Source: Actinomortierella ambigua (lineage: Eukaryota > Mortierellomycota > Mortierellomycetes > Mortierellales > Mortierellaceae). From it: a DNA stretch of 35,180 nucleotides. The first letter of the stretch is position 1; each line of letters begins with the position of its first letter. The notes beneath the pieces were generated by a model. The model was not told the DNA's origin. It ran no database searches and saw only the letters and a program-made list of their open reading frames with translations. A program made the position numbers and the translations under genes. Location: assembly GCA_016098155.1 (NCBI GenBank), contig JAAAJB010000369.1, positions 1-35,180 of the forward strand, in the 5' to 3' direction. Of this stretch, positions 10,001 to 20,958 are shown piece after piece.

Positions 10001-12370
10001 ACAAGGATGGTGGAAGCGGTAGTGCATCCGAAGAAGGGGTAGTTGGGCTTGCAAAGACCGAGTCAACACTGATCCCACTGGATCCAAACTCGAAGGAGAT
10101 TCGGAGACTGCGCCGTAAAGTGGACCGACATTTGATGCCACTGCTGACTCTCATGTATCTGTGCGCGTATCTGGATCGAGCCAACATTGGTAAGGTTTCA
10201 ATTTTTTATTTTTTTTTATTGGGCGTGTGGACAAAATGTACCATATTTGAAATCATACTCACGGAGAAAACAAAACCTTACTAGGTAACGCAAAGGTGTT
10301 CAACATGGAGAAGGACCTCAACATCAGCGACTCTACATTCAGCTGGGGTAAATGCTCATATTTTTTTTGCACTGGCTGAACGGCCTACGATTCCGTCATA
10401 AAGTTCCTATGTGCACCCACTTGGACTATGCACTTTCTTAACCTAATTTTTTCCTTCACCTCTTATTGCTACAGGATTGAGCATCTTCTACTTTGCATAT
10501 GTCCTTGGCGAGATCCCAAGCTCGATTCTCGTGAAGAAGGTCGGACCAGCGCTCTGGGTGTCGATGGTCATCGCCCTCTGGGGAGCCGTAATGATGTCCA
10601 TGGCCTTCCTAAGGAATGGCGCAGGGCTGTTGACCGCTCGATTCTTCCTCGGTATCTTTGAATCTGTAAGGGTCCAATAATAAACAGATGCGCGCACTTG
10701 GACAGACAAAAGGGCAATGCAAGCAAGAGATTCTCACATACCCCTACATTTTTTTTCCTGTCACCGTCGCCCCTCCCCCACTCTTTGGTATTCTCTTTCG
10801 TAATAGGGATTCGCTCCTGCACCGGTGGTGATAATTAGTCTCTGGTACCCTCGCCTTGAGCACGCCTTTCGCATTGGTATATTCTTCTCCGCTGCCACTG
10901 TCGCAGGTGCCTGTGCTGGCCTTATAGCTTATGGGATTGCAAGAATGGATGGTGTGCTCGGCATGAAATGTGAGTTTTCTTCTGCACCAACCTTTCACCA
11001 TGCGCGTAAAAGAATAGGGTTGTGCCTTTCCTACACTCTCCCCCTTTTACCCCTTCTCTCTCTCTCTCTCTCCCGATCATTGTGAATCCTAATTTTTCTT
11101 GTTGGTTGGTTTCTCTTTAGCATGGTCGTGGATTTTCTTGCTGGAAGGAGCAGCAACCGTCGTGGTGGCGGCTATCGCCTACTTTACGCTCCCCAATTTG
11201 CCAGAAACGTCTACCTTCTTAACGGACCGCGAAAAGTTTCTGACGATAGAACGGCTGAGGCGTGATGCCGGACCAGCGACTCAGACCCACTTTTCATGGA
11301 AGCAGTTCTGGATGGTGTTCAAGGACCCCAAGACCTACATGTACACCCTAATTCTCACGCTACACTCTCCGGCGTTGGCGTCCTTGGGCGTTTTCGTACC
11401 TTCGATCGTGCGTGGGCTCAATTTTAGGTAAGATTTGCGAGAATGCCTACACAATGGATGCTGGTGAAGAAGAAGAAGAAAAAAAACTCTTCCAAGCACC
11501 CTCCTAGATACCAATCTTTCTTCACAAGAAGACTCTTAACACCTTCTTTATATCGATCGTATAATAGCCCGGTGAGGACACAACTCATGACAGTGCCCAT
11601 CTGGTCAGTCGCCTGTATCGCGACACTGAGCGTTGCGGTATCGTCCGATCGACTAAAGGGACGAGGCAGCCACGCGATCGCGTGTGTCTCGGCGGCATTC
11701 ATTGGTTACATACTCTTGATCGTCATCCCCGAGGATAATCTAGTGGGCCGCTATCTGAGCTTGACGCTCTGTGCTTCCGGCATCTATGCCTGTCTCCCAA
11801 TCTTGTTGTCCTGGCCAGCCGCGAACGTGGGCGGACACACTAAGCGTAGTGTGACAGTCGGCACAGTGATTGGCGTGTCGTAAGTTTTTTTTGGGGGGGG
11901 GATAGGGAGGATGTTGGTTGTTTTTACTTACTGCTGAGCCATAAGCTAAAGGCAAGCATGATGAAGCTAACCTACGATCCTTTCTCTTTTATTTTTTTTC
12001 CACTCATAGTCAAATCGGCTCGGCAGTGGGTGGCCAGATCTATAGAGATGATGATGGTAAGCAGAGTCGACTACATTTACTCATGTCCGAATCCCGAACA
12101 ACTTCCTCTTTGCCCAGATCATAAAACTAACTACTCGCGCATCTCGTACGATTTTGCAATTTCAAAATAATTGTAGCACCTCGTTACATTCGTGGCCATT
12201 CGATTTGCGCCGGGTTATTGGCGGTAGAGCTTGTTCTTATTATTACTATAAGATGGTATCTAATTCGGCAGAATACCAAGCGGCAAAATATGTCTGCCGA
12301 AGAGTACATGCGTGCAAGTCAGGGCGAAGAGCTATGCGACGACCATCCCGACTTTCGCTTCGTCCCATAG
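9682..12370 (+). CDS. MFS transporter, ACS family, MFS-C (full-length duplicate of MFS-B)
   Basis: Predicted 594-aa ACS symporter. Exons: 9682-10189, 10285-10347, 10475-10665, 10807-10969, 11121-11427, 11568-11879, 12010-12056, 12177-12370 (sum 1785 nt, all GT-AG). ATG 9682 is chosen because the same MSY... start is preserved as a remnant before MFS-B; an in-frame ATG at 9577 is less likely. The N-terminal cytosolic region is about 165 residues, with an Asp run (about residues 95-110) coded by GAC repeats. Helix 1 is followed by DRANIGNAK, then IFYFAYVLGEIPSS, SSDRLKGRG and GGHTKRS; the tail is EELCDDHPDFRFVP. Exons 2-8 (63, 191, 163, 307, 312, 47 and 194 nt) have the same lengths as in MFS-B. 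The 3' end faces RAD1, with only 126 bp between stop codons. The substrate is unknown. Confidence 0.9.
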
Positions 12371-12383
12371 TACCTTTCCTTTT

Positions 12384-12389
12384 TTTATT
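12384..12389 (-). terminator. Possible RAD1 poly(A) signal
   Basis: The minus strand reads AATAAA about 110 nt past the RAD1 stop and only 14 nt from the MFS-C stop on the other strand. If used, the two 3' UTRs overlap. Confidence 0.35.
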
Positions 12390-12496
12390 GTTTCTCCTCT
12401 GAATCTCGCCAAAGAGATAGATTTGTGGAGTCTCTCGAGTTTGAAAGAGGCTATCTGTATCAATGAAGTAAAGATCTTTTCTTTTTTTTGATTGGT

Positions 12497-14073
12497 CTAG
12501 TCAAAGTCAATGGCCGAAAATATGTACTCTGAAAAGAGCCACTTGTTGTCACCGGCACTGATCAAGAACTACGCGATCGAAACAAAAGAAAATCAAGGAC
12601 GGGTTTTCATTCGTCAATGCCAAATCCACATAAAAAATAAATAAAAAAAAGAATGGACGACGCTCTTTTGCCTGGTCGAACCTCTGCACCTCTTTTTCCT
12701 TCTCCTTCCCACGGATTCTTACCTGAATGCGCAACAGGTTATTGGTGTCCATCATCATTGAAACCTTATCGGCTAACTGGATGGCACGGAGCGAGTGCAT
12801 GATATGTCCAAAGTTGTAGGACGCCTGTACCGGTTCATGGTGGTAAAACTCAAACGTCTCAATGACCTCGCCTTTGGTGAAGTTGATGTCTAGGTTCTCG
12901 ACCGTGCCAAGGCTTGAGATTCGCAGTTGCGGCTTATTGGGCGACAGCCGGATCACTACCTTCTCGCTTGTTGCATCGAGCCCTTGTAATGCCTCCTGCA
13001 TCCATTCGGCCTAGTTTTTTTGAAGGCACAGAGGGCGAACAGCTGGCGTTGTTAATACGATACTTGGTTGTAGAGATAGCAGAGATGATCATTCGCTCAC
13101 TCATCCTTCACCTTCTTTCCAGACTCAAGTGCGAGATGCACGTACCTGCATAACGACCTTGCTCGCATACTCGTCGATGAACTGGAAATCGACGTCTGGT
13201 TCTGGATCGATTGTAGGAATGCTACATATAGATTCGTATTGGCTGTCCTGCAAGCTATTTGTTGGTTTTGTTGGAAGGAGAGGAGATATATAGTAGTATG
13301 AGCATAATTATCTCCGCAAAAGATCGTTCGTAAAAAAATGGTGCGTTCATAGTTGTGACTTGCATGATATTGAATGGTGATCCGACGCCATCATAGCTGA
13401 TGCGTACTGATGTTCCAGTGCTGAAGGAGTAAGTGCCATTGGCATCTAAGCCATCGCCACCACCACCAGCGCCTCCTCCTCCTCCTCCTCCTCCTCCTGA
13501 CCCTCCACTCAAACTGCCTGTTGCTGTGCCAAACAAGTTGAGGCACGAGAGCAGCGTTCCCAAGTGAATGCCAAATTCGATCGATCCTTGCTCGGGATCA
13601 TAGCCCGGTGGGAAATGGGTAAGCTCGCCTAGTTCATTCATTTGGGTGCAATGCGGGTCGTCGAGTGGGTTGAGGTATTTGTAGGTCTCGAACAGCGATG
13701 CCCGCATTAGACTTCGGGCGGTGATCGAGCGGGATTCTTCTAGCACGAATGAGATGCCTCCAGGCGCTATCCGACAAGTGGCAACCTTTTTTTTTTAAAA
13801 AAAAGAAGAATTAGAGACAACGAAACATGCCCCGTACCAGTCCTCTCACTCCCTCCTTGGCCACCGGCGATGAAAAACATTAAAAGTCTCGACTTTCTTC
13901 CCTACATACATCTTTGAAATTCACCGTCTTGATAGCTGTGGCCAGGTGCTTGACGTTTCTTAAATGAGCCTCAAATTTACTATGTGTAGAAAGTCGCAAA
14001 CCGCGTCAGAAACCAAAACAACAACGACGAACAAGGCTGACATGAGCATGTCTGATTCATTTCGTATGGCCAT
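12497..14073 (-). CDS. RAD1: Rad1, 9-1-1 checkpoint clamp subunit
   Basis: Rad1 forms the PCNA-like Rad9-Rad1-Hus1 ring loaded at damaged DNA to activate ATR/Mec1 signalling in the nucleus. Exons, in reading order: 14073-14042, 13979-13910, 13785-13360, 13247-13146, 13010-12723, 12568-12497; sum 990 nt, 329 aa. Family matches run in order: FEAHLRNVKHLATAIKTVNF, VATCRIAPGGISF (human HATCFATKNGIKV), SIEFGIHLGTLLSCLNLFG, SVRISYDGVGSPF, LQGLDATSEKVVIRLSPNKP, and the end NNLLRIQ/FLISAGDNKWLFSEY. It is longer than human RAD1 (about 280 aa), mainly because a Gly-rich loop (about 13440-13520 in DNA) follows the LNLFG strand. The first exon (MAIRNESDML) is the weakest part: its donor is GTCAGC, though the short intron has a good CTGAC branch site. 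Donor CAA|GTCACA after exon 3 is also atypical. S. pombe uses the name rad1; S. cerevisiae calls it RAD17. Confidence 0.9.
13440..13520 (-). repeat. GGA/CCT trinucleotide run coding poly-Gly in RAD1
   Basis: A (CCT)n run near 13471-13497 on the plus strand encodes GGGGGGGGG, within a larger Gly/Ser stretch between two predicted strands of Rad1. Replication-slippage expansion is the likely origin. Confidence 0.85.
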
Positions 14074-16595
14074 TCGAGAACGGGATGGTGGTGAAGAGTT
14101 ACCACTGGAATGCTTCCATGTGAATTGTGCTTGTGGGAAGAGGTTGAATGGGAGAATGTGTCCAAAGGAAATCTGCCCTGAAATTTTGATTTTTTGGTGG
14201 CAACGCGAGTGGCAAAAAATGAATACGCCGCGAGTGGTATATAATTCTATCCTCTATTGCTGTACAGTACTTCTAATCCTCGTCAGGCCGTTTCAAGCAC
14301 TGTGTGTTTGCCTCTTGTCCAGACACACGACCAAGGCGCCAGATAAGCAGACACAACGAGCAGCGTAAATTGAGCTCTGCCATTTGAATCGACGGAAAAA
14401 CGACTCCTATCCTAGGAGGAGGGGGCGGGAGGAGTGAATGCCGCTCGCATGCGAGACCCCACGCCAAGGAAGACTCATTACCTACAGCGCTTCTTTACTG
14501 CAGGAAGAAAGAGGCGTTCTACCGATTCCTTCATCTGCTACGGCGAGATGGAGGGCTCCTCCTATCTCGCCTCCTTTTTTTAGCTGGTCGCTGTTACCCA
14601 TATAGATCCATATAGATCGCGCTGCACCAGCTATGGTAGACTTTGACCCTTCCGAGTGTAACACATTGGCAGGTCTAGGTTCCTTGACTTTTTAGTCCTG
14701 GACCTTGGTACATATTGACAATAGAATGAGACAACAAACTCTGTTGCCATGAAAGATTATGTGTTGCTTTTCTTTTGTTTGAAGTAATGGGCCTTGAGGT
14801 GTCTCATGTCACGATTGGATTGCCGCCCGGACAAGGTGGTAAAAGTCTGTCTGGTCCCATTTCACTTTGCCTTTGAGGTTGACGTCCATCCAGACCCTCC
14901 ACTGGCCCTGAACTCGGTTCCCTTTACTGTCGGATCCCTGTCTCTCTCTCTTTGGCCATCGAAGATCATCTCTTTGGTCTCTTTTCTGTCACCCCTTTCC
15001 TCCCTTCCCCTTTCTGTGCTCCTCATATTATCCCAAATTGTGCATGCCCGTCTCTTTCGTTTTGGTGGCACACCACTATCGACCTGCCCATCCAATGGCA
15101 GTTCTTCTTACCCTTTACCCCTGACCCACGATCACACTGTGCTGCACAACTCAAACAGCAAGCCCCACCCCCGCGTCCACTCCTCCATCTCACCTTTCAA
15201 CTCCGTTTCTTCTCCCCCCCCCCCTCACCAGACTCTTAACTAGACCCCCTATGCGACCATCTCCACGGTTGACTACCATTGATTCGAGTATGGCTCCCCT
15301 ATCTCTCTTTCCCCAAAACTTCTGGCTCTGGTCCTCTCCTGAAGCTCTGCTATAGTTATAATCTCTCTCTTCTTTGTTGCCCTCTCCCCTGACGAGGTTG
15401 CGAGGATGAACTTGGAGTGGAGCTCGTATTCGAATCCTCCTTGGATACCATGTTTTGCCCAAGTCCCCCTGGCATCCATTCAGGTGCAGTTCTCTCCGCC
15501 CTGCTTCATTCGACGTGCCTCCTTTCACCTATCGACTCTATTTTTTTTTCTTCAACCCACTATTGCCGCGCAAGACGAAAGAGCCCTAGGGTGTGTAGCA
15601 AAATTGGGCCATGGAAGAAACATATTGCCACCGTTTGCGCTCCAGCTTGTTGGTGGTGGATCATTTGTGAGAAAGGTCGTGGACGAATTCCCCAAGATAT
15701 TGGACTCCATGAGGCCCCACTATTCTTACTTGCCCCGAAATTTGCGGATCCCTTGTCATCATCGAGTGAAGAATAAATTTTCAACAGTGGGTGCTGGCAA
15801 CATTAACAAAGGCATCTGGAATTGCCCCATCCCTGTGCTCAATTATTACTTCTTTTCCTTGCATACAGATACATGCAGCGGCACCTAATAGGGCCTATGA
15901 GGATGTCCCTGGATCTCTGCACGTCATACTATTGTTGAACACAGTTGACAAAGGTCGCTTGCTGAGCCAAGCGTGGGTGGTATATTGGCTGCCTCCGTGA
16001 TGGCCCTTTTGTTTCTTGTTGTAATATGGCCACTATATTTCTTCCTCTCTTTTATTTCCTCTCTCCCTTTCTCTCCACTTTCTGTGTTTCCGCCCTGTCC
16101 CTCTTCCCCTTGTGGGCATCCAATACACGACTGCCGTCCATTTGTAACTCATTTGCCACACATTTCACTTTCTTTTTCTTTCTCTCTCCTCCTCCTTTCT
16201 GCCACGAGCTCCAACCCCGTCCCTCACGCAGTCCTGTTTATTCGAAAGAAATAGAGAGCCTGGCCATTCCTTCCACCCATTCTTTCTTTCTCCTCCTCCT
16301 TCTCCCTCCCACGACTCCAACGACATTTCCAACCATCCTACCAGCCACCCCTCGCCCCTAGCTTGCTCGACTCTACCCCTTTCTTTCTTCACGTTCCCAT
16401 CCTTTGCTCGTTTTCACAAATCTCTCTTTCCCTCCTGTAACACCCCCCTCCACCACCACTACCACTACCACTACAGCCACAACCACCCCCGGACACACCT
16501 GCCTCGGCCCCCCATTCCTTTTTTCTCTCAACAGTGCGAGAACCCCTCCCCCCATCCAACGTTTCCTTTACCTGAAAAGCTTTACAAATCCAACC
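14074..16595. other. Long divergent intergenic region between RAD1 and the Gln-rich gene
   Basis: About 2.5 kb with no gene I can support. Open frames up to 160 codons exist at 14794-15243 and 15406-15888 and on the other strand at 15190-15528, but none shows family motifs, and composition is dominated by C/T runs on the plus strand from about 14930. The last 600 bp (16000-16595) is a CT-rich leader, probably the 5' UTR of the next gene. A 10-bp unit, CATATAGATC, is repeated directly at 14599-14608 and 14609-14618. Unrecognised upstream exons or a non-coding RNA cannot be excluded. Confidence 0.5.
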
Positions 16596-19500
16596 ATGGG
16601 CAGATTGGCATCGCTCCTAAAGAGGAAAACGAAGACTGCAGAACTGCATGGCTCGACACCAAAGGCTGACGATACGTTAGCACGGACTGTCGACATTGCG
16701 CCAACGACCAGGCCACCTCTTTCGCTGTCGACATCTTTTGTGCGTGGATTAAGGGGTGGTAGCCACGAGGTCCTCTCCGACAAGCGGACAGGCACAGGCT
16801 CTGCAGCAGCAACAGCAGAATCACTCGCGCAAAAGGTGTCCCTCATGGACGACATCATGGAACAATTGGCCACTCCATCCCCTGATACTCCTCATCCGAA
16901 TGCCAGCACGCCAATCTCGGGCTTCAGTGGTAAGGAGACAATGCAGTCAGGAACGCAAGAAGAAGACGAAGAAAAAAAAAAGATAGAGATGTGATTGAAA
17001 AGGAGAGAGAGATGGAGAGGGGAAAACTATAATGAATTTAAGGACGTGCATGCAAATCAACGCCCCAATAAGGCACAGACAGGAGAGGAGGGGGGTGGCA
17101 AAAGCAGCCTTGGTGAAGGATTGTTGACCGGCTATGAATTCGATAGCTTGTACAACCACTTGAAGAAAACGGGGGTAGGATAAGAAGGCACGCAGAAAGA
17201 GAGACAAAAAAAATAGCACGCATATCCGACAGCTCCCGCCATGACCACCAACATGTATATAGCAACGGAGCGCATAACACAGCAGAGTGGCCATTCACTC
17301 CCTGACAATTCATTCCTCAGGAGGTCGCCAATATATCTGAAGGACTCGTGTGTACATGACAAAAGGAGCAGGAATGCGGCTGTGTAATAGCGCGACACAT
17401 CTAGCGATTCTTACACAAGCAACCAAAAGCCACAATGGCGGTCACCACGGCCGTTCATGTGCCTGTCCTTCTGTTCCTGACATACTTCTTGCCTTTGCGG
17501 TCTCTTGCTTCATGCATTGTTCCTAGATTTCGGTCGAGCTACGCAGCTTCCGGACCAGCTTGAACACGGTCCAAGCACCGGTCACAACGATGCCAAGGCA
17601 TTGACAACAAAAACGGCGACTGCAGTCGCAGCGGCAGCCCACAAGGCTCTGAGTAGCAGCGGGGTGGCGCATGGGCCACCCCAGCATCCTACGATAGAGA
17701 AATCAAAAGAGCCCGTCCATAGTGCAGCCACAGGGCAGAAGACTCGAGGCGCGCTCAAACAGGTGGGGGAGAGGGCTCATGTGGCGGTGAAGCTGCGCGA
17801 GGCAAGCCGCAAGGCGAATGCTCAACTACCGAGCGACGACGAAGGCTCAGATTCCGAGGTGACGGACTCTGACGGTGAGTCTGTGCCTACATTCCCACGC
17901 GCCCCGCTCGCCTCTCCTCACAACGGCGTCCGATCAGGGCCCCAGCAGCCTCAACACCATCCAGTCGGTCCCTTGCATCCGAATAAGTCGGGCTCTCCTC
18001 AATGTGAACCCGTCAAAAAGTGCCGTGCTGGTGACTGGAAAAAGCCAACCGAATCAGAAGCCGAACCCGTGTCTGTCCTGGACCGCATGAAAGACCGGCA
18101 CCGTGCAGCACTGGCGGGAAACATCAATCATCCCAATCACCCTTGCAACCGCGAAGAGAAACGTGGAAACAGCCCCGTTGATGAGCTATGTCTTCCCCTC
18201 CAGGCCAACCCCCATCCATTCAACCCAGCCCTGAGTGTCTATTCCAGCCAAGGGATGGTCTCTGTGGAGGACTTTACTCAGCACGCATCCTACCATCCTT
18301 ATGCACAACAGCCACTACAGCAACCGTTGACTGGATATTCAGCCCACGGCTACTCCTCTCAACAACTTCAGCAACTTCAGCAACATCAGCAACAGCTGCA
18401 CTTTCAGCAACAACATCTACTCTTGCAACAGCAGCAGCTTCAGCATCACATCCAACAGCATGTCGACGCACATCCCAACTCGACCCGGTCGCCGCCACGG
18501 CCAAGTACCAGGCAGAGCACGTCGTCTTCCACCCAGATGTCTGAGGAATCGTGGCCATCAGGCGAGCGACCATCACATCCACGGTTCCCATCGCAAAAAT
18601 CATCTGACAGTGGCTTTGGGTGCAGCCCGGAGCCCGAGAGCGAGAAGCAGTTACAGGCACGTTCTCGGCAAACAAAGTCACCAACCCTTCATGATGACAT
18701 TGACAGGGTAGCCGAGATCATCTCGGAGCTTTGTGTGCGTGAGGAGGACGACGAAACCGACGACGAATCCGACGACGATGAAGTGGAAGAAGAAGAGGAG
18801 GATGATGACGACGACGATGACGACGACTCTAGCGACGATGAGAGCGAGTCACGAGGCAGAAAGTCCACCAGGCCGCCGGTCCAAAGTCCCGCGAGGACTG
18901 AAGAGGCAAGTGCAACCGTCGTGACCGGCTCCCACTCGCCCGTAAGCGAGCGCGACCATCGGTCGGAAGACAGCCTATCTGAGGACGGCGAAATTCGGTC
19001 GATGGTGGTTCGCAGTCGCCGTGGCAGCATACAGCATGGTGACGTAGGAAAGGCTTCTTCCAAGCTGCAGACGAGTCTCATGCAGCAGACCAGTGCCGCC
19101 CTCGCAGCAGCGAGCATGGCTGTCGCGGCTGCAGCTGCTGCAAAGACTGAGGGCTTGGACTATGCTTTCCACCAGCAACAGCACCAGCACCAGCATCAGC
19201 ACCAACAGCAATACCTCCATCCTCACCGGATCCCGATGGGTGCTGGTGGTGCCTATCCAACTGCAGCGGCCACGCTGCCTTCTCCAACAACTCCAACGCC
19301 AGACGTGCACCATCATTCAGCGAATCAGCCCATGACTCATACTGCCTTCCATCATTCCTCTCCTTCCCCAATCAGCTTCAGCCCTCCGCAAATCTCGCCA
19401 TACCAGCTTTCTTTGCAGCACGCCACAGCTGCGGCGATGATGCTTCAGGGCCACCAGCACTCGTACTCACTTGATCAGGCGATGGGTGGTCAGACTGTTG

Positions 19501-20312
19501 GCTGTGCGGCTCATGCTGCCTACATTCAACAGCAGAATCAGCAGCAACAAAAAGCGGCGGCTGCCCTTCGGCGCACAGTCTCGATGCGCCATCCTCCTGC
19601 CAAGGGCTTGCAGGTAATCACTGGTCAGCATGGCGCAAACATCAATCGCACGGGTTCGATGAAGGTCCAACAACAACAGCAGCATCCGAGACAAATGCGG
19701 AGCCGAACCACGACCGAGTCCTCCAAGCTGAGTTCAAGCAACAGCAGCAACGGCGGAGGGCCTTTTATCCGAGGATTTGCCGAACCTCTGCCGTCCGTGG
19801 TCCAGCAGCAACAGCTGCAGCAACAGCAGCAACAACAGCAACAGGCGGCTGTGGCCCACCACTACCATCATCAGCAGGGTCATGCTCAGCCACAACAGAC
19901 TCTCCACTTTCCGAACCACCGCATGCATCCTCAACAGCATCCGCTACTGCCCTCCAAGGGTGGCGGCCATCCGTCACCGTTGCAGCTTCAAGCTCAAGCG
20001 CATCTTCAACAGCTGCAGCAACAGCAACAACAACACCCACATCAGGTAGCAGCAGCAGCAGCAGCGGCAGCAGCGGCAGCGATGCACCATGCTACCCAAC
20101 CGTCTATGGCGCATCCTGGTTTCTACGCCACAAAGGGGCCAGCTGCTGCTGTAGGCCAAGCCCCTATGGCCGTGACCGGTATCCCAGCCCAGTACGGATA
20201 TGGCAGTGGTGGTGGTGGTGTCCTACATCCTTCACTCGCACACTCCATGGAGATGCATCACAATGCTCAGGCACACGCAGCAGGTCTGCAGGCTGTGTAT
20301 CGACGGGCATAG
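16596..20312 (+). CDS. Gln/His-rich acidic low-complexity protein, unknown function
   Basis: Not recognised. Two exons, 16596-16929 and 17527-20312, joined across a 597-nt intron (GTAAGG donor, CTGAC branch-like site near 17473, acceptor CCTAG at 17526); predicted 1039 aa. The second exon's frame has no ATG of its own near its start, and phase fits only with the upstream exon, which opens MGRLASLLKRKTKTAEL after ACC. Ordered-looking patches are LAQKVSLMDDIMEQLA (about residue 90) and LDRMKDRHRAALAGN (about 295). The rest is disordered: Gln/His tracts near residues 367-422, 660-680 and 865-890, a long Glu/Asp tract near 518-555, and Ala runs near 635 and 949-964. Such composition is common in fungal transcription or RNP-granule proteins, but no DNA- or RNA-binding domain is visible, so the role is left open. 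Confidence 0.75.
18355..18452 (+). repeat. CAG/CAA run coding Gln/His tract
   Basis: Interrupted CAA, CAG and CAT codons encode a Gln/Leu/His-rich stretch. Similar runs in the same gene lie near 19170-19215 and 19801-19845, and an alanine-coding GCA/GCG run lies at about 20046-20081. CAA/CAG mixing suggests selection for the Gln tract as well as slippage. Confidence 0.8.
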
Positions 20313-20958
20313 CAAAAAAAAAAAAACATTCACAAAAAAAAAAAAAGACCTCTCTCGAACTCTCTTCCTACCCCCACCCCCTCTTTCATATATGTAGTTT
20401 AGAGCGCTAATTGAGCACAGCACTTTTGAAAAAAAAAAGGGAGAGGGAGGCTCAATTCAACCACTACACTTTTGTCTAGACGTATACGAATATTTTGTGT
20501 CTATCAGTGATGGTGGGGCTTGTTCTCGAGACTGATGGACTCGGGTCGCACTGTAAACAACTGCTGATCTGTCCTGTTTCTGTAAGCCGTTGTCCCACCA
20601 TATCAAAGCTCTACGGGGGGGGGGGACAGTATGAAGTTAAACTCCCCCCTTGCAGGATAATGCACCGAACCAAATCCGGGGGTCAAACTGCCTTTGAAGG
20701 GGCCCAAGTCCCCACCCCTCAACTCGCGATTGCCTAGGGGGTCTTCTTTTATTGACATAAAAAAACAAGAGCGAACTTGGCTGCTGCTCTACAGCCATCC
20801 CAAGGAGGAGGGAGTGCTCACTAGATGAACGAGTTTTGTGTCTTGAAACCTGTTCCGCGTGAGTTGGTTCAGATCCGGACCGTGCCCCCCCCTTTCTCCC
20901 CTGCAAATGTGTGTTTGAGTATGGCAAATCAATAGGTGTTCTAGATGGGAAGGGCAGA
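20313..20958. other. Convergent intergenic region
   Basis: This holds the 3' UTRs of the Gln-rich gene (left) and the GPI10 gene (right). It contains two A runs just after 20312, a G run near 20615-20623 and a minus-strand AATAAA at 20748-20753 that could serve GPI10. No gene is seen. Confidence 0.6.

Noticed and set aside
13964..14368. Plus-strand open frame overlapping the RAD1 5' end
   Set aside because: It has no recognisable content and overlaps RAD1 exons on the other strand, which match the family.
14599..14618. Direct 10-bp repeat as a possible transposon footprint
   Set aside because: The copies are adjacent with nothing between them, and no inverted repeats or coding remnant flank them.
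18700..20040. Long open frames on the minus strand opposite the Gln-rich gene, and similar ones opposite the ankyrin gene
   Set aside because: They are antisense readings of CAG, GAC and GAG repeats, producing Leu, Val and Ser runs without any family feature.
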